Source of the DNA: Tetradesmus obliquus
Lineage: Eukaryota > Chlorophyta > Chlorophyceae > Sphaeropleales > Scenedesmaceae
Assembly (NCBI GenBank): GCA_030272155.1
Contig: CP126201.1
Span: 4,698,501 to 4,762,500 of the forward strand
DNA: 64,000 nucleotides
Direction: 5' to 3'
This document shows positions 11,919 to 23,203 of this stretch, one piece after another. Numbering within the stretch: the stretch's first letter is position 1; each line of letters starts with the position of its first letter. The notes under the pieces were generated by a model. It made no database searches, was not told where the DNA came from, and was given only the letters and a program-made list of their open reading frames with translations. The position numbers and the translations under genes are program-made.

Positions 11919-12181
11919 TCAGCTCTACACCTCATGAGGCCTAGGCGGCAGGATGGAGCTGGATTTGATTAACCTCTTCAGCGTTGACGTGCTGGATGCA
12001 GTGGCGGGGAGCCGGCAAGGTGGGAGTGGACTGCTGCCGCAGCAGCGGCTGCTGCTGCTGCTGCTACTGCTGCCACTGTTCAAGCCTGTGGACGATGTCA
12101 AGATTGTGAAAATTGACGTGCTGGATGCAGTGGCGGAGAGCTGAGGCCGCAGGGTTAAAGCAGACTGCTGCTGCAGCAGCA

Positions 12182-12212
<31 letters not shown>

Positions 12213-12959
12213 CCTTTCACGCCCGTGGACGATGTGAAGATTGTGAACATCGACGTGCTGGATGCGGTGGCGGAGAGCTGATGTTGCAGGCTGTGGATCC
12301 AATGCTGTCTTAGGCCGGTCAGCATGTGCGTGCTTGATGACGGTGCGGCGTGGCCGAGGCCGTAGCCAGCAGCAGGCACGGCAAGCAGGAAGTTTGATGT
12401 GGCCATGCGTCACGTGTGACGCTGAAACGCTGGCTGCTGTGCTGCAGAGTGCAGCGCAGCAGCAGTTGCGTGTTATGGGTGGTGTTTGGTGCCACGGCAG
12501 TGTGTATGTCTTGCGTGCGGACCGTCCACATAGACTGTGCTGGCTGTGCCTCTGTGTTCGGCATGCTGGCAGCCGCCAGGGGCAGCAGGCCCCTGCGGCG
12601 GCCGCTTGTGGCATCCAGCTTCACATTTGGAAGTCACAAGCCACTTGGTTCAAGCACGTTGCAAGCCACTTGGCTGCAGCTGTAACAGCTGACATCGGAC
12701 TCCCATTGGGCGGCTTTTGGGGCGGGTCCATGGCTCATTTGTGGTCAAAGGCATCCCCTCGCACAGCATCTGCAAACCCTTTGCTGCGGCAGCGCAACAC
12801 AATTTGTTGAACACAGAAATGCTGGGCTCATGACAGTGTTCCCAGGCTAGTCACAGCCTACTAGGGCTATGCTCAACAAGACAGAGCCCGCGATCAGTAC
12901 GTACGTACAACCCCCAAAACGTTGCCCAATATAACAAGGCTGGCTGCAGCGCTCAACAA
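11919..12959. other. Convergent intergenic region, CYP71 and LRR gene 3' ends
   Basis: Begins with the three tail copies of the CYP71 last exon. A TGTAA at 12681-12685 is a possible + strand poly(A) signal. No further gene seen; ORFs on both strands here overlap the tail copies or CTG tracts. Confidence 0.5.
11970..12281 (+). repeat. Three tail copies of the CYP71 last exon behind the stop
   Basis: After the true stop (11916-11918), the C-terminal codons ([18 protein letters not shown]) recur at about 11980-12015, 12087-12144 and 12224-12281. The last two keep the full segment and its TGA. Copies are separated by CTG-rich spacers of about 80-90 bp. Confidence 0.9.
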
Positions 12960-13130
12960 TCAGCGCAGGCACTGGTCTGCTACTACGGCAACACTCGCCC
13001 AAGGCATACGCTGCAGCAGCGCCTGCTGCAACTCCAGCCACGTGCCACCCTCACTAGCAGCCTGCAACTCCCCAGCAGGCCCGACAGCAGCAGCAGCAGC
13101 AGCAGCAGCAGGGGCCCCTGCCGCTGCTGC

Positions 13131-13178
<48 letters not shown>

Positions 13179-15824
13179 AGGTGTTGGTGCGACTGCCGCT
13201 GCTCCTGCACAAGGCATGCGCCCAGCTGGCACGTGCAGCACCAGGCTCTTCAACAGACCCACTCCACTTCCTGCACTGCTGGCCAAACCACCTGCGCTAC
13301 TACCACTACCTGCTGCTGCTGCTGCTACTGCAGGCGCTGCAGCAGATAACAGCTCCTCAAAAGTGCCAGCAGCTGCTGTACATGACAGCCTCAGGTGCTG
13401 CAGCTCTGCACTCTGCCCTACAGCATGCAGCACGCCAGGAGCCAGACACGGCAGGTGCTGCACATGCAGCTTCTGCAGCTGTTCAAAGCCACGCGCCAGC
13501 TGCAGCATCAGTTGCTCTGATGCTGCTGCTGCTGGCCCTGCTGCCCACGCTGCTGCTGCTGCTGCTGCCGGCGCTGCCTCCATGCCTGCCTGCCCCTTGC
13601 CTTTGCCACTATCACCGCTGCCGCTGCTGCTGCTGCTGCTGCTGCTGCCAGCCTGTGTATGCGTAGTATTCGGACACCACGCTGTAACATGCCTGAGGCC
13701 TGGCCAGGCTGCTGCTGCTGCCTGCCATCCGCCAGGCCAGCTGCTAGCTGCTGCTGTCAGCTGCTGCAGGCTGCTGCTAGCTAAGCTTCCAGCATCATCC
13801 AGCTGACAGTGCTGCAGGTGCAGCGCACGCAGCGCCGGCCTTGCCATTGCCGCTGCTCCCGCTGCAGTGCCGTCACCTGTGCTCCTGCTGCTGCTGCTGC
13901 TGCTGAGGTGCAGGCGCCGCCCCTCAAACGTCTTCAGGGAAGCTGGCAGGCAGTTGGCTGGCAGGGTTAAGGGTTCAGGCCCCAGCTGATGAATGCACAG
14001 CTCCTGCAGCCCATTTAGCTGCTCCAGCACATCCCATGCTGCTGCTGCTGCTGCTGCTCTGTCTGTACCTGCTGCAACACCAGCAGTTGCTGCTCCTGCT
14101 GCTGCCGATGTGAAGCAGCCAACCAGCCGCAGCTTCCTCAAGTTTCCGCCAGGTCCGCCTGCTGCTGCTGTCAATGGCAGTAGCGTGTCACCCGCCACCT
14201 CTGCTACACCCATACCTGGCAGTAGCACCAGCGACCGCAGCCGCCCAGCGCCGGCTGCTGCTGCTGCCGCCACAAGTGCTGCCAGATCTGAAGCCTGGCT
14301 GGACGTTGTTAGTAACGTTATTTTCAAAGACTGCAGGTCAGGCAGTGAGGCCAGTAGCGGCTGTAGCTCTGGCAGCTGGTGTCCTTGAATGGCCATTTGA
14401 AGCGAGCTGATGTTTGGCAGTAGCACTGACGCAGGCCTTGGGCTGTAGCGTGCTAGCTGCTTGGCAAAGTCAGCTGCTAAACCCGGCTGGCTGCTGCCAT
14501 AAGTGCTGCTGCTGCTGCTGCTGCTTGGGCTAGCTGGCCGCGTTGGCATGCCAGCATGGTAAGTGGCTTTGATGCGCGGCATCGGCCCCGCAGTACTGTT
14601 TGTGTTTGCCACATCAGCGTTGCTGTTGCCAGGCTGATTCAAATGGTGCCAGGTCAGCGCCAAGCTGGCTCCAGTTGTCTCCACAGTGCAGTGCTGCAGC
14701 TTCGGCAGTTGTAGCAACAGCCAGCTGCCATATGCATCCAGGCTGCTCAAGCAGCTTGCAGAAGGCGTCTGCGCTGCGCTGCTGTCTGCACTGCCTGCTG
14801 CCATAGCAGCAGCAGCCAGGGCAACTGCTGCTGCAGCTGCAGCATCTTCCGCTTCTGCTGTGCGTGCTGTCAACCCGCTGATGTCTGCTGCCCAGATGTC
14901 TGGTGCGCGGGTGATCTGCAGGATCCTCAGTTCCTGCAGCTGCGCTACTGCAGCTGCTGCTGCCGCCAGCGCTGCTGCCTGCTGTTGCCGCAGTGCTGCA
15001 GCTGCTGCTGCACTCGATACTCTGCCTGCTAGCGGTCCCACAATGCCTGCTGCAGATGGCAGCGCAGGCGCAATGGCTGGCAGCTGCAGTGACAACTCCT
15101 GCAGCCTGCTGAAGCTTGCAGGAAACTGCCGCATGTTTCCTGCAAAGCTGTCCAGGCTGCAACTGCCGCTGGGCCCCCATGCCACCTGCTGCACGCGCAG
15201 CGCCTGCAGCTGCTTCCCCACTGCCGCAAGCCTGGCGAAGTCACCCGCCAGGTCAGCGAGTGCGAGGTTTGAAATCACCAGGGTTTTGAGCCTTGGGGCG
15301 AGGCGGTTTAGGGGTTTAAGCGTCGGCAGGGAGGCTGCGTGCGGCGCGCTTGCAGGAGCGCTGCCAGGCGAGCCGATTAGGTGCAGCTCCCGCACATTGC
15401 CGCGTAGGGATAAAAGCTCCAGTGCAGCATCGAACACAGCCGGGCTGATGCAGCCGCAGCAGATGATATGGATGCTTGGAGCGTGTTGCAGGCGACGGGT
15501 GGCACGAGCCCAAGCACGCAGCTGCTCTCGTGTGGTGCTGGCGCTGAGGCGCAGGGTGATGTAGGGGGCTGCTGCAGCGCGGCTGCTGATGCAGTGGTTG
15601 ATCAGGCGCAGGGAGGCAAAGTCTGGGCCCTGCAGGTGCTGCAGGACTGCCTGTGGGAGCGTGGAGGGTGTGCAAAGAAGAGCAAGGGCAGTTGGTGAGG
15701 GCAGTGAGCATGAAGAGCGAATTGTGTTTGTTTTCTGCATATCATGGTGGAGTGATGCTGAGTTTGCTGCATCCAGAGCTCTTGAATTTGAACCAAACTG
15801 TCCAGTAGTATATAGCGTATACAT
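12960..15824 (-). CDS. Leucine-rich, F-box-like protein with poly-Ala tracts (hypothetical)
   Basis: One uninterrupted minus-strand frame of 954 codons from ATG at 15822-15824 to the stop at 12960. Residues ~45-95 (ALLCTPSTLPQAVLQHLQ then FASLRLINHCIS) resemble an F-box helix region. After that come irregular leucine-rich repeats (NVRELHLIG, LKTLVISNLALADLAG, LQALRVQQV, LQELSLQLPA, LQELRILQITRA, LRSLVLLPG, LRKLRLVGC, LQKLHVQHLP). Long alanine runs, written with GCA/GCT on the sense strand, interrupt it, the longest near the C-terminus around 13110-13180. Large F-box/LRR proteins of this style are common in chlorophycean genomes; substrate selection for an SCF ubiquitin ligase is inference. 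A CAG-ended acceptor-like site within the first 60 codons leaves open a shorter first exon. Confidence 0.75.
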
Positions 15825-16244
15825 ATGTAGACTACTGGCTTGGCTTCTTGTCGATACAGCTCGGCAACAGGACGTTCACCGCTGCTGCTGTGCTGTCACC
15901 GATGCTGCTGCTGCTCCTGGTTCTGCTGCATGTATATGCGTGTGCATGCATACTGATACCGTTATGAATGTTATTTAGTTTGTCAATGTCAGCTGTAGAC
16001 GTGTCAATGGACAGGCGACGGAAAGTTAAGACGCCCACCTGGAATGCAGAAGCGGGAAGCTCCTGCAGGAAAGCATCTACGTGCATCGCCATCAAGCTAA
16101 CACTGGTAAAGGATCGTAAGACACTAACTTCTGTACTATGGCAGTTGATGAGAGGCTGCAGGTGCTGCAGTGACTGAACACACGACGGTTGCGCTGGTAC
16201 AAGCAGTTGGTGCCTTGTGAGTGCTGCCTGTTTTGCTTCCAGCG
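15825..16244. other. Upstream region of the LRR gene
   Basis: Would hold the LRR gene promoter on the minus strand and that of the possible small + strand ORF. No other feature seen. Confidence 0.35.
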
Positions 16245-16517
16245 ATGGATTTTGCACCACAGACTACTGAGGCGTTCTTTATGTATGGTCTGCCTTCAAA
16301 GGATATGTTCTCGGCAGACCCCGCCCCACGAACCCGCGAGGCACCTCCAGTTCCGAGGAACTTCTTGCTTTCAGCAGCGCACCCCGTTTCAGGCAGGCAC
16401 GGCCTGCACGCGATTCTGGCATTATCAATTCCGCTTTTACGCAAGTCCCACATGTATTTTACAGAGCTGCAGGGCGTGAACGCCCTGAGGCATGAAGTGC
16501 TGATGCAGAAGCTGTGA
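16245..16517 (+). CDS. Possible 90-residue protein (hypothetical)
   Basis: An ATG at 16245 opens 90 codons to TGA at 16515-16517. The N-terminal half is hydrophilic and Pro-rich (FMYGLPSKDMFSADPAPRTR, EAPPVPRNF). The C-terminal half has a short hydrophobic stretch (LHAILALSIPLL) and a helical tail (VNALRHEVLMQKL). An acceptor-like 'ttttgcttccag' just before the ATG may mean an upstream exon. No family recognised, and base composition is less CTG-rich than neighbouring coding exons. It may be a real small gene or chance. Confidence 0.35.
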   Translation: MDFAPQTTEAFFMYGLPSKDMFSADPAPRTREAPPVPRNFLLSAAHPVSGRHGLHAILALSIPLLRKSHMYFTELQGVNALRHEVLMQKL

Positions 16518-18980
16518 GAGTCTCAGCTCTGACAACAGCATGCTGAGGGCAACGCAAAGCACTCAACAATACATAGAGCATACTCGATCTTACTGGGTTG
16601 TTGCTGCCAAGTAAGATGCCAAGAAAGGTCCAATAACACAGCTGCACAGGATACAACGGTGCACGGACCAGGGTACGCCACACCTTTCTGTGCTGTGTGA
16701 AAGGCAAGCATCCTGCACTCAGCCTGAAGCAAATGCAAGCAAGAGCTACCGTCTGTAACCACCAATGATTGACTAGCTAATGCGACAACATCAGTATGTA
16801 TGAGCGCGACTTGATGCTCGCGCAATGCAACCCACTCCCACACCTGTCAATGCGTCTGTCACGCAACAACGCGCAGCATCAACAGCATGCATTGCATGCA
16901 ACAGCAACAGCAAGAGAGGCCGCCTCAATGCAGCCAAGCAGTGCCGCCAGCGACAACACCCCACGCGCATGCACCTGGCACAGCTGCCCACAGCAGCTGC
17001 CAGTTGGTAAGATTGTGTTTTGATCCAGCCATTCCCTGCTGACACACACGCCAGCCCACACACCCCCCTCAGTGCTGCTATTCTGCGGCAGTGCCACGCA
17101 ATCAAGGCAGCCAGCCAGTAGGCTGCACAAAAGCAACAAGTGAAAATGACACAAGGCATGAGAATGACGACGACAGGCGGATTACCAAGCAGTCCCTGCA
17201 GCGACGGATGCAGAACATGCTGCGGCCCAGCACGAGAAACAATCAGCAGCACAGCGCACCTGACTGCCAACATCACAAACTCAGGGCCCGATACCGGCTG
17301 ACGCCCACCACAGCTGTGACATAACACCAGTTTATGAGCAAGCCTCCACATCTGACGATGCGAGGAGTATGCAGGGCAACCAAGCGTGGGCATTTTCATC
17401 CTTCAGCCCACAACACAATATGGCCAGGAGCCAGACAGCACACGCACACATCTCACGACATTAGCAGGCGGTCTCTGAAGCCGTGGCAAGCCTGCCTCCT
17501 GCAGCTGTGCACTGCAGTTGAGCAGAGCCCTTCCCAGCTGTGTTTCACATTCATTCAGTGCGTCCATACCCTTGAAAACCACAGTTTGTTTCCATTGGTG
17601 CAGCCAACCACACAGATCGGCCACAGTGCGCACCCATTGCTACACGACAACAAGTTCTGCATCTGCACTACACTACCAGCAACAGCGAACTTCAATAAGT
17701 GACCAGTGATACAGATAAGTGTCTCGTCACATGTTGGTTGGTGCAGGGGAGGAGTGCAACCACGCAAGTGTCAAGAAGTAAAAGGTTGAGCAACACAGCC
17801 AATGCCTGTTAGTTTCCTGCAAGCCTGCTGCATGCCCACGCAAAACGCCTGTGTGCGGCAGCAGCAGAACTTGGCAGCTACGGCACGCAAGCAGCTGCGC
17901 TGTCAACAGCACACAATGCTCTGCCTTGCTATTCAGCCACACCGTGGTAGCTCCAGGACTACACGCGAAAGACACGGAATACTTGAGCACACCAGCAGCC
18001 CGTGAGAGGGCACCACGCCACTCTGCACAGCAGTCAAGGGCCACACCCACATGCTGTGCACATGCAGCTTGACATGAAGCGCAGCTGCCAGATGCTGCGC
18101 ATGCGCAAGTAGTGCCGGGCCACCTAGCGTAACAGCCAGCCATGTACAGCCATCGCACACCAACGGCTTTGATCCACGCAGCCATTCCTCTTGCTTTCGC
18201 AGCAACACGAGGTGCGCAATGCTTGGCACGAACCCCAGCCACATTTGACGATGCGCAGGGGGAACACCCAGAGTGCTTGCCAGCATACTTGCATCATGCC
18301 ACCAACCACACCATGGTAACTGATGCTGACTGTGCCACGCATGTCATGGTGTCACAAGAACGCACATCACACCACAGCAATAGGCCAAGTATGGTTGACT
18401 GAACCTGACAGGAGTTCCATAGCAGGACATTGCTCGAGCCTACACGCATTGATCAGCTGGCTGCACAAAAGCCAGAAGTTGCCTGCTGATGCCATGCACC
18501 CATACATGCATTGGCAACAGCGCAGCCTGAAGCCCTGTGCAGCATGCAACCGTTGCAGTACTACAGCGCAGCTGCATAGCAAAACAGTACACGAGCCTGA
18601 TGTACAGGGTTTTCACCTCATCCCCCGCATGCAGAACAGAACAAAATGCGGCAAAGGGAACCGGAACCGCACTCCAAAACAGCCACACACACTCAAAAGC
18701 AGTGCCTTTCAGCACGCTCGATGCGTCGTGCGCGTCAAAACCATAGCACAGAACCACAGCACGCTCGCTGTTGCCTGCCTTTGCGGCCAGGTGCTGCGTG
18801 CTGCAGTTGCTGCTGTCTCAAAAGCACGGTGCAGGCTCAGCTGTTCATGCAGTCGCATGTCTTTCCAGAAGGCCCTATGGCCACATTTGGACAGAGCCTA
18901 CACACACAGCACTCGCTCACAGCAGCTGCCGCTGCGCTCATCAAACAGACACCTACTGCTGCTGCTGCCGCTGCTGCGGC
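16518..18980. other. Region without a supported gene
   Basis: The + strand is A/C-rich, with scattered short ORFs on both strands (longest 202 codons, minus, 16791-17399; 266 codons, +, 18323-19123) that lack splice structure or family resemblance. The 17-base motif CCACATYTGACGATGCG occurs at about 17348 and 18240, hinting at old dispersed duplication. Part may be the long 3' UTR of the minus-strand gene ending at 18981. Confidence 0.4.
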
Positions 18981-20200
18981 TCACGCCCAGCAGCCCATCA
19001 AGCAGTCTGTCAAGCCTCCAGAGCTGCAGCAGCTGGTCTCAGGAACAGGCGCCTTTCCTGCAAGCACATCCCCCACTGGGTCGTTCTCAAAAGCGCCCCA
19101 CTGGCAGCATGGCAGCAGGCTAGTCGCCAGGTCAGGAGGCGGTGTAGGCGACACCAGCAGCGACGCAAGCGACGGCATGGTGGCTGCGGGCTGCTGCTCG
19201 CGCATCTGCTGCATTGCTTGCTGATGCGGCTGCTGCTGCAGGAACGGCTCAGCTGCTGCTGCTGCTGTGCAGGAAGCTGCCTGCAGCTGGCTGCTGCATG
19301 CGCCTGCCCAGTCCGCAAGCGCTGCCTCTACGCCACCTGCGATGCAACAGTCAGGAGGAGGCACAAACGCAACACAAAGGGTTAGGCACATGTCAGCATA
19401 CTTCAACAAGGTTGGTCAGTGCATGCTGTACGGTGTTGCTGCACTGCATCCTGCAGCTCAAGGCACATACCATTGGCAAGCTGCAAAAGCAGACGGCACG
19501 CCTGCATGTTTGACCGCAACACATATGTGCTGCTGCTGCTGCTGCTGCTGTTGCGGCACTTGACCTTGCTTGCTGCCTATCGCATGTGCTGGTGCTACAG
19601 CTGCACTTCTTGCTCCTTCCAGGCACACAAGTGTAAGGGCATGCAGGCTGACTCGTCTCCATCACTTACCTGGGTATTCTGCTGTGTCCTCCAGCAGCAT
19701 GGATACATCCTCACTGGCCATGCATTCAAAGTCGTCACCCATGTGCGCCGTGCCAGTGCTGCAACAGCCACCGCTGCTGTGTCCGCCGCTGCTGCATGCG
19801 CCCTGGCTGCTACTGTGATGCTGCTGGTGCTGCTGCAGATACCAGTGCTGCTGCGGCTGCCGCTGCTGCTGGTCGTGCTGCTGCTGTTCTCCAGCTTGCA
19901 GAGTGTCCTGGCAATCTGCCTGTGCGATGCCAAAGTCTGCATCAAGGTCTGCGAGCCTGCTGTTGGTATCCTCCATTGGTTCCCCGCAGCAAGACTCTGC
20001 AGCAGTTGCAGGCACGTGAAGTACAGGTCAGCAGAGGGGTGGGGTGGGGTGGCCTACCTTACTTGAGGCAGCCGAGGATTGTGGCCTTTAAGCGCACAAC
20101 GTCCTTAATATAATCCCACTTCAAGCGCCTGGCCTGCCTCGGACTGCCAGCGTTTCCCGACCTTGCCGCAAGGTGCACGTGCGGCTCCACTGAGCTGCCT
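18981..20200 (-). CDS. Unrecognised multi-exon gene, partial model
   Basis: Two 3' exons join well. Exon 19670-19996 reads EPMEDTNSRLADLDADFGIA then Gln-rich sequence and EDVSMLLEDTAEYPG. Its gtaagt donor joins in phase 1 to the terminal exon 18981-19336 (GVEAALADWAGACSSQLQAA, MPSLASLLVSPTPPPDLATS, TGA at 18981). Upstream minus-strand pieces also look coding: about 20063-20200 (RRLKWDYIKDVVRLKATILG with gtaagg after it), about 20406-20453 (QQRQAALVRRMTPQLTQ) and about 20595-20655 (DFWSDPKALNPEVFAQTVLE). I could not join these to the two 3' exons with one consistent phase, so the 5' half is unresolved and may belong to a longer gene starting near 20700-20960. No family recognised. Confidence 0.4.
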
Positions 20201-20719
20201 GCTGCTACAAAGTACTGCAATTGACAACCGATCTGCATTTATGCAATCATTCGCCCCAAAATAGCACAACCACAGCTGGGGTGTCCCGCGCATCCCGTAC
20301 GATACATTGACTACTCTACGATGCATTAGCAATAAAGCATTTACACACACTGCTGCTTCGTCCAAAGTAAAAGGCCAGCTGCCAGTTGCTCCCCACCTGC
20401 GTCAGCTGGGGCGTCATCCTCCTGACCAACGCAGCTTGGCGCTGCTGCAGCTGACAATGTAAAACAAGAGCAAGCCATGCAATCAGCTGCCGGTTGATGG
20501 GTGTATACGTCGCAGCTGGGCGGACTGTAGTTCAGCGGCCCATCGCCCAGGGACTGCGGAAGCTGCTCTCGGCCAACAAACATGACTTGTAAGTACCTCC
20601 AGAACAGTCTGAGCAAAAACCTCTGGATTAAGTGCCTTCGGATCTGACCAAAAATCCTGCAGAGGAATTGGCGGGGTCAGTGCACCAGCTGCGTCAGTCA
20701 GGCAATCAGACACAAGAGC

Positions 20720-23128
20720 ACCATAAATGTATGCTAACAGGCAATCCGATGCTTTATATAAGCGTTGCTGCAGCGACGAGACAGCAGGGAAATATAATCA
20801 TCACCGTGTGGTGCTAATGTCAATCCACCAACAGTCCATTTCTCACCTGTGAACGCTACTGTGACAGCAAAAATCGTATTCTAAAGTATGGAAAAGCACT
20901 CGGACGCAGAGTGTCGCAAGTGCAGCTGCCGAACTGCAGCACCTGGACGAGTATATAGCACGGTTATCGCGAGTTTAGTTGTAAGGACCCACAACATGTC
21001 GCAGTGATTGTAGTTGCTGACACCTGAGCTGCCCATTAGTATGTCACGCATCCGTCCTCAGGGGCGCTTGTCATGACCATGCATGCCCCGGTTAGTGTGA
21101 CGCAGTGTGCGCCACTGTTCACCGATCTTTTGTCGACCATAAATGCTTCTGGATGTTTTTTGTTGATGCTGGGGCTGACTGTGACTAGGAGTTATAGGTC
21201 GGACAACTGTGTATAAGCCGACCATGCCGCGTGTGTCGATGTCAACAAGCATTAAATTGTTTTCGACGGTCTGTCACCCTGTTTGCGGGGTAGTAGGGTG
21301 CTGGTCACCCAACCGACTGCATCTTCCTGATGCCTGGGTGAGAACGTTGAGGAGGTGGTCGTCGTTCATTGCACGCCGCTGTCCCCTGCGCAGGTCAGAA
21401 ACGTTTCAGTATCTTTTGTTTGACTTTGTAGTTGTGTCAACTATGCTCGCACAGCAAATGCTGTGAACACACAGTACGTGGTTGAGGTGCCTGCTGTGGC
21501 GTTGCTGTCTTGCATGTTCCCCGAGCGCGCCCTATGCTGCAAGATGAAATCATTTCATGCCTTGTGTTGCCTTTCAAGATAAATGCACCAACCAAATGCT
21601 ACCCATGCTTTGAAAGCTGGACATGCAAGGCAAGAAAGGCAAATTACGGTATGTGAGAACCGCACACTGTGCACTTCATGATGCACTGGTACATAGCACA
21701 CACCCCTTATTGCTGGTTTGACGAGTTGTGACATGAAAGGGATCACGAGTACCTCATATTTACCCAACAACTGCCGTTGTAGTGCTGCACTAGTGCGGCA
21801 TGCCTGACACCACAGTCCGACTGTGCAAGAGACCAGCAGTGCTTCAACACGCTGGACAGCATGTGAACATGGTGCCTAAACAACACCACAGCACCAGTCA
21901 ATCAACAGCGAATGAATAAGGCACCTGTGGCAGGCACCTGCTGTGCCTATCATAGGCAGGGGAGGCCCCTGAATTTGCCTGCAGCCAGCAACGTGCTGAA
22001 CGCCACCTGCATGGACAAGAATTGGGTTCCCAGCGCTTCGCTCAACAGTGCCACAATAAACAATACTTGGTACAAGAGCTGAGCCAGATCTTCTGCATAA
22101 CAGACACGCGCAGCAGCATAGCAATTGAATGACACTGTTGACACAAAGATTGCATTTCTGTTGTTTGCTGAAAGCAGTAGCCCTCAAAGAATGTGACCGT
22201 GCTGACAAGAATCGCATCAAATCCGCTGGCGCTGCATAGTATATGTTTTTTGGTTGCATGCCGCCATGGCCACCAAATCCACAAGACAGGACAAGCGCGC
22301 AGGCAACCAAATGCCCCGAAGCGCATCAGCTGAGCAGGCCCTGCAGGGCAAGCTATGCGCAAGACCAAGGCTGCAAGGTTCCTCCTCTGTGAAGCACAAC
22401 ATGTAGAACTTCCACCAAGCCATACAAGGCTGTCAAAGAATGCCCGAGCCTCTGCCAGGAAACAGCAGAGCCCTGCATTGCCACACACACCTCTCGCTGC
22501 TCAACATGGGCGCAACTGACGTTATGAGCACTGTCCTGTACAGCTGGCGCTGCCAGCCGTCACAGCAATGCTATCATCCACCTAGGCACCACACACGTGG
22601 CGGCCAGTGGCATGCAGCAGCTGCAGCCCCACACTCATGGGGCAGAAGGCTTGTGTGTATCTGCAGTACCAACATCCCCTATGCAAAGCTGTACAGTGCA
22701 GTACTGCTCACTTATCAGCCGCGCATGAAGCATGCTCTGGCTGCAGAGCGGCTTCTCAATCACGGCTGTGACAATGCCTGCTGCCGGCTGCAACATGCAA
22801 CCCCGTCCACGGCTGATAAGTACCGACGCCAACGAGCAACATCAGCATTGCTGTTTACCAACCATTGAGCAGTGCTGCTAGCAGGCATCCCAGGCAGTAC
22901 ATGGACCCTGCTGTGTTGCATTTGTCACACGCCATCACGCACAGCAACACGAGCGCACTTGTGCATGCATGCGGCTGCATCCTGTTCACTTGCTCACTTG
23001 CTGCATCCCACTACAGCGAACAACAATGGCACACCTGCTGCACCATCTGTCTCATAGCTAAACCGCATCAGCAGAGCGCACAACTGACACTGCTGCAGCC
23101 CTCAACATCAGCCTGCGGGAGCCAGCTG

Positions 23129-23174
<46 letters not shown>

Positions 23175-23203
23175 TGCTGCCGCTGCTGCCGCTGCCACTG
23201 ATG
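20720..23203. other. Region without a supported gene
   Basis: No convincing coding exon, RNA gene or mobile element seen. Small minus-strand ORFs near 21060-21390 and + ORFs near 21209-21466 have no recognised motif. A long CTG-rich tract (about 23125-23175) lies just beyond the sulfotransferase stop. Confidence 0.4.

Noticed and set aside
12087-12281. Separate small genes ending in VLDAVAES
   Set aside because: They are repeated tails of the CYP71 last exon with no start codons or upstream exons of their own.
12922-13806. 294-codon Ala-rich + strand frame
   Set aside because: Mirror of the CTG/GCA tracts of the minus-strand LRR gene; no start context or motif.
16791-17399. 202-codon minus-strand frame
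   Set aside because: Cys/Leu-rich reading of A/C-rich DNA, no motif, no splice context.
21058-21390. Small minus-strand ORF pair (MNDDHLLNVL.., LVDIDTRGMVGLY..)
   Set aside because: Short, no recognised domain, and no good splice join between the two parts.
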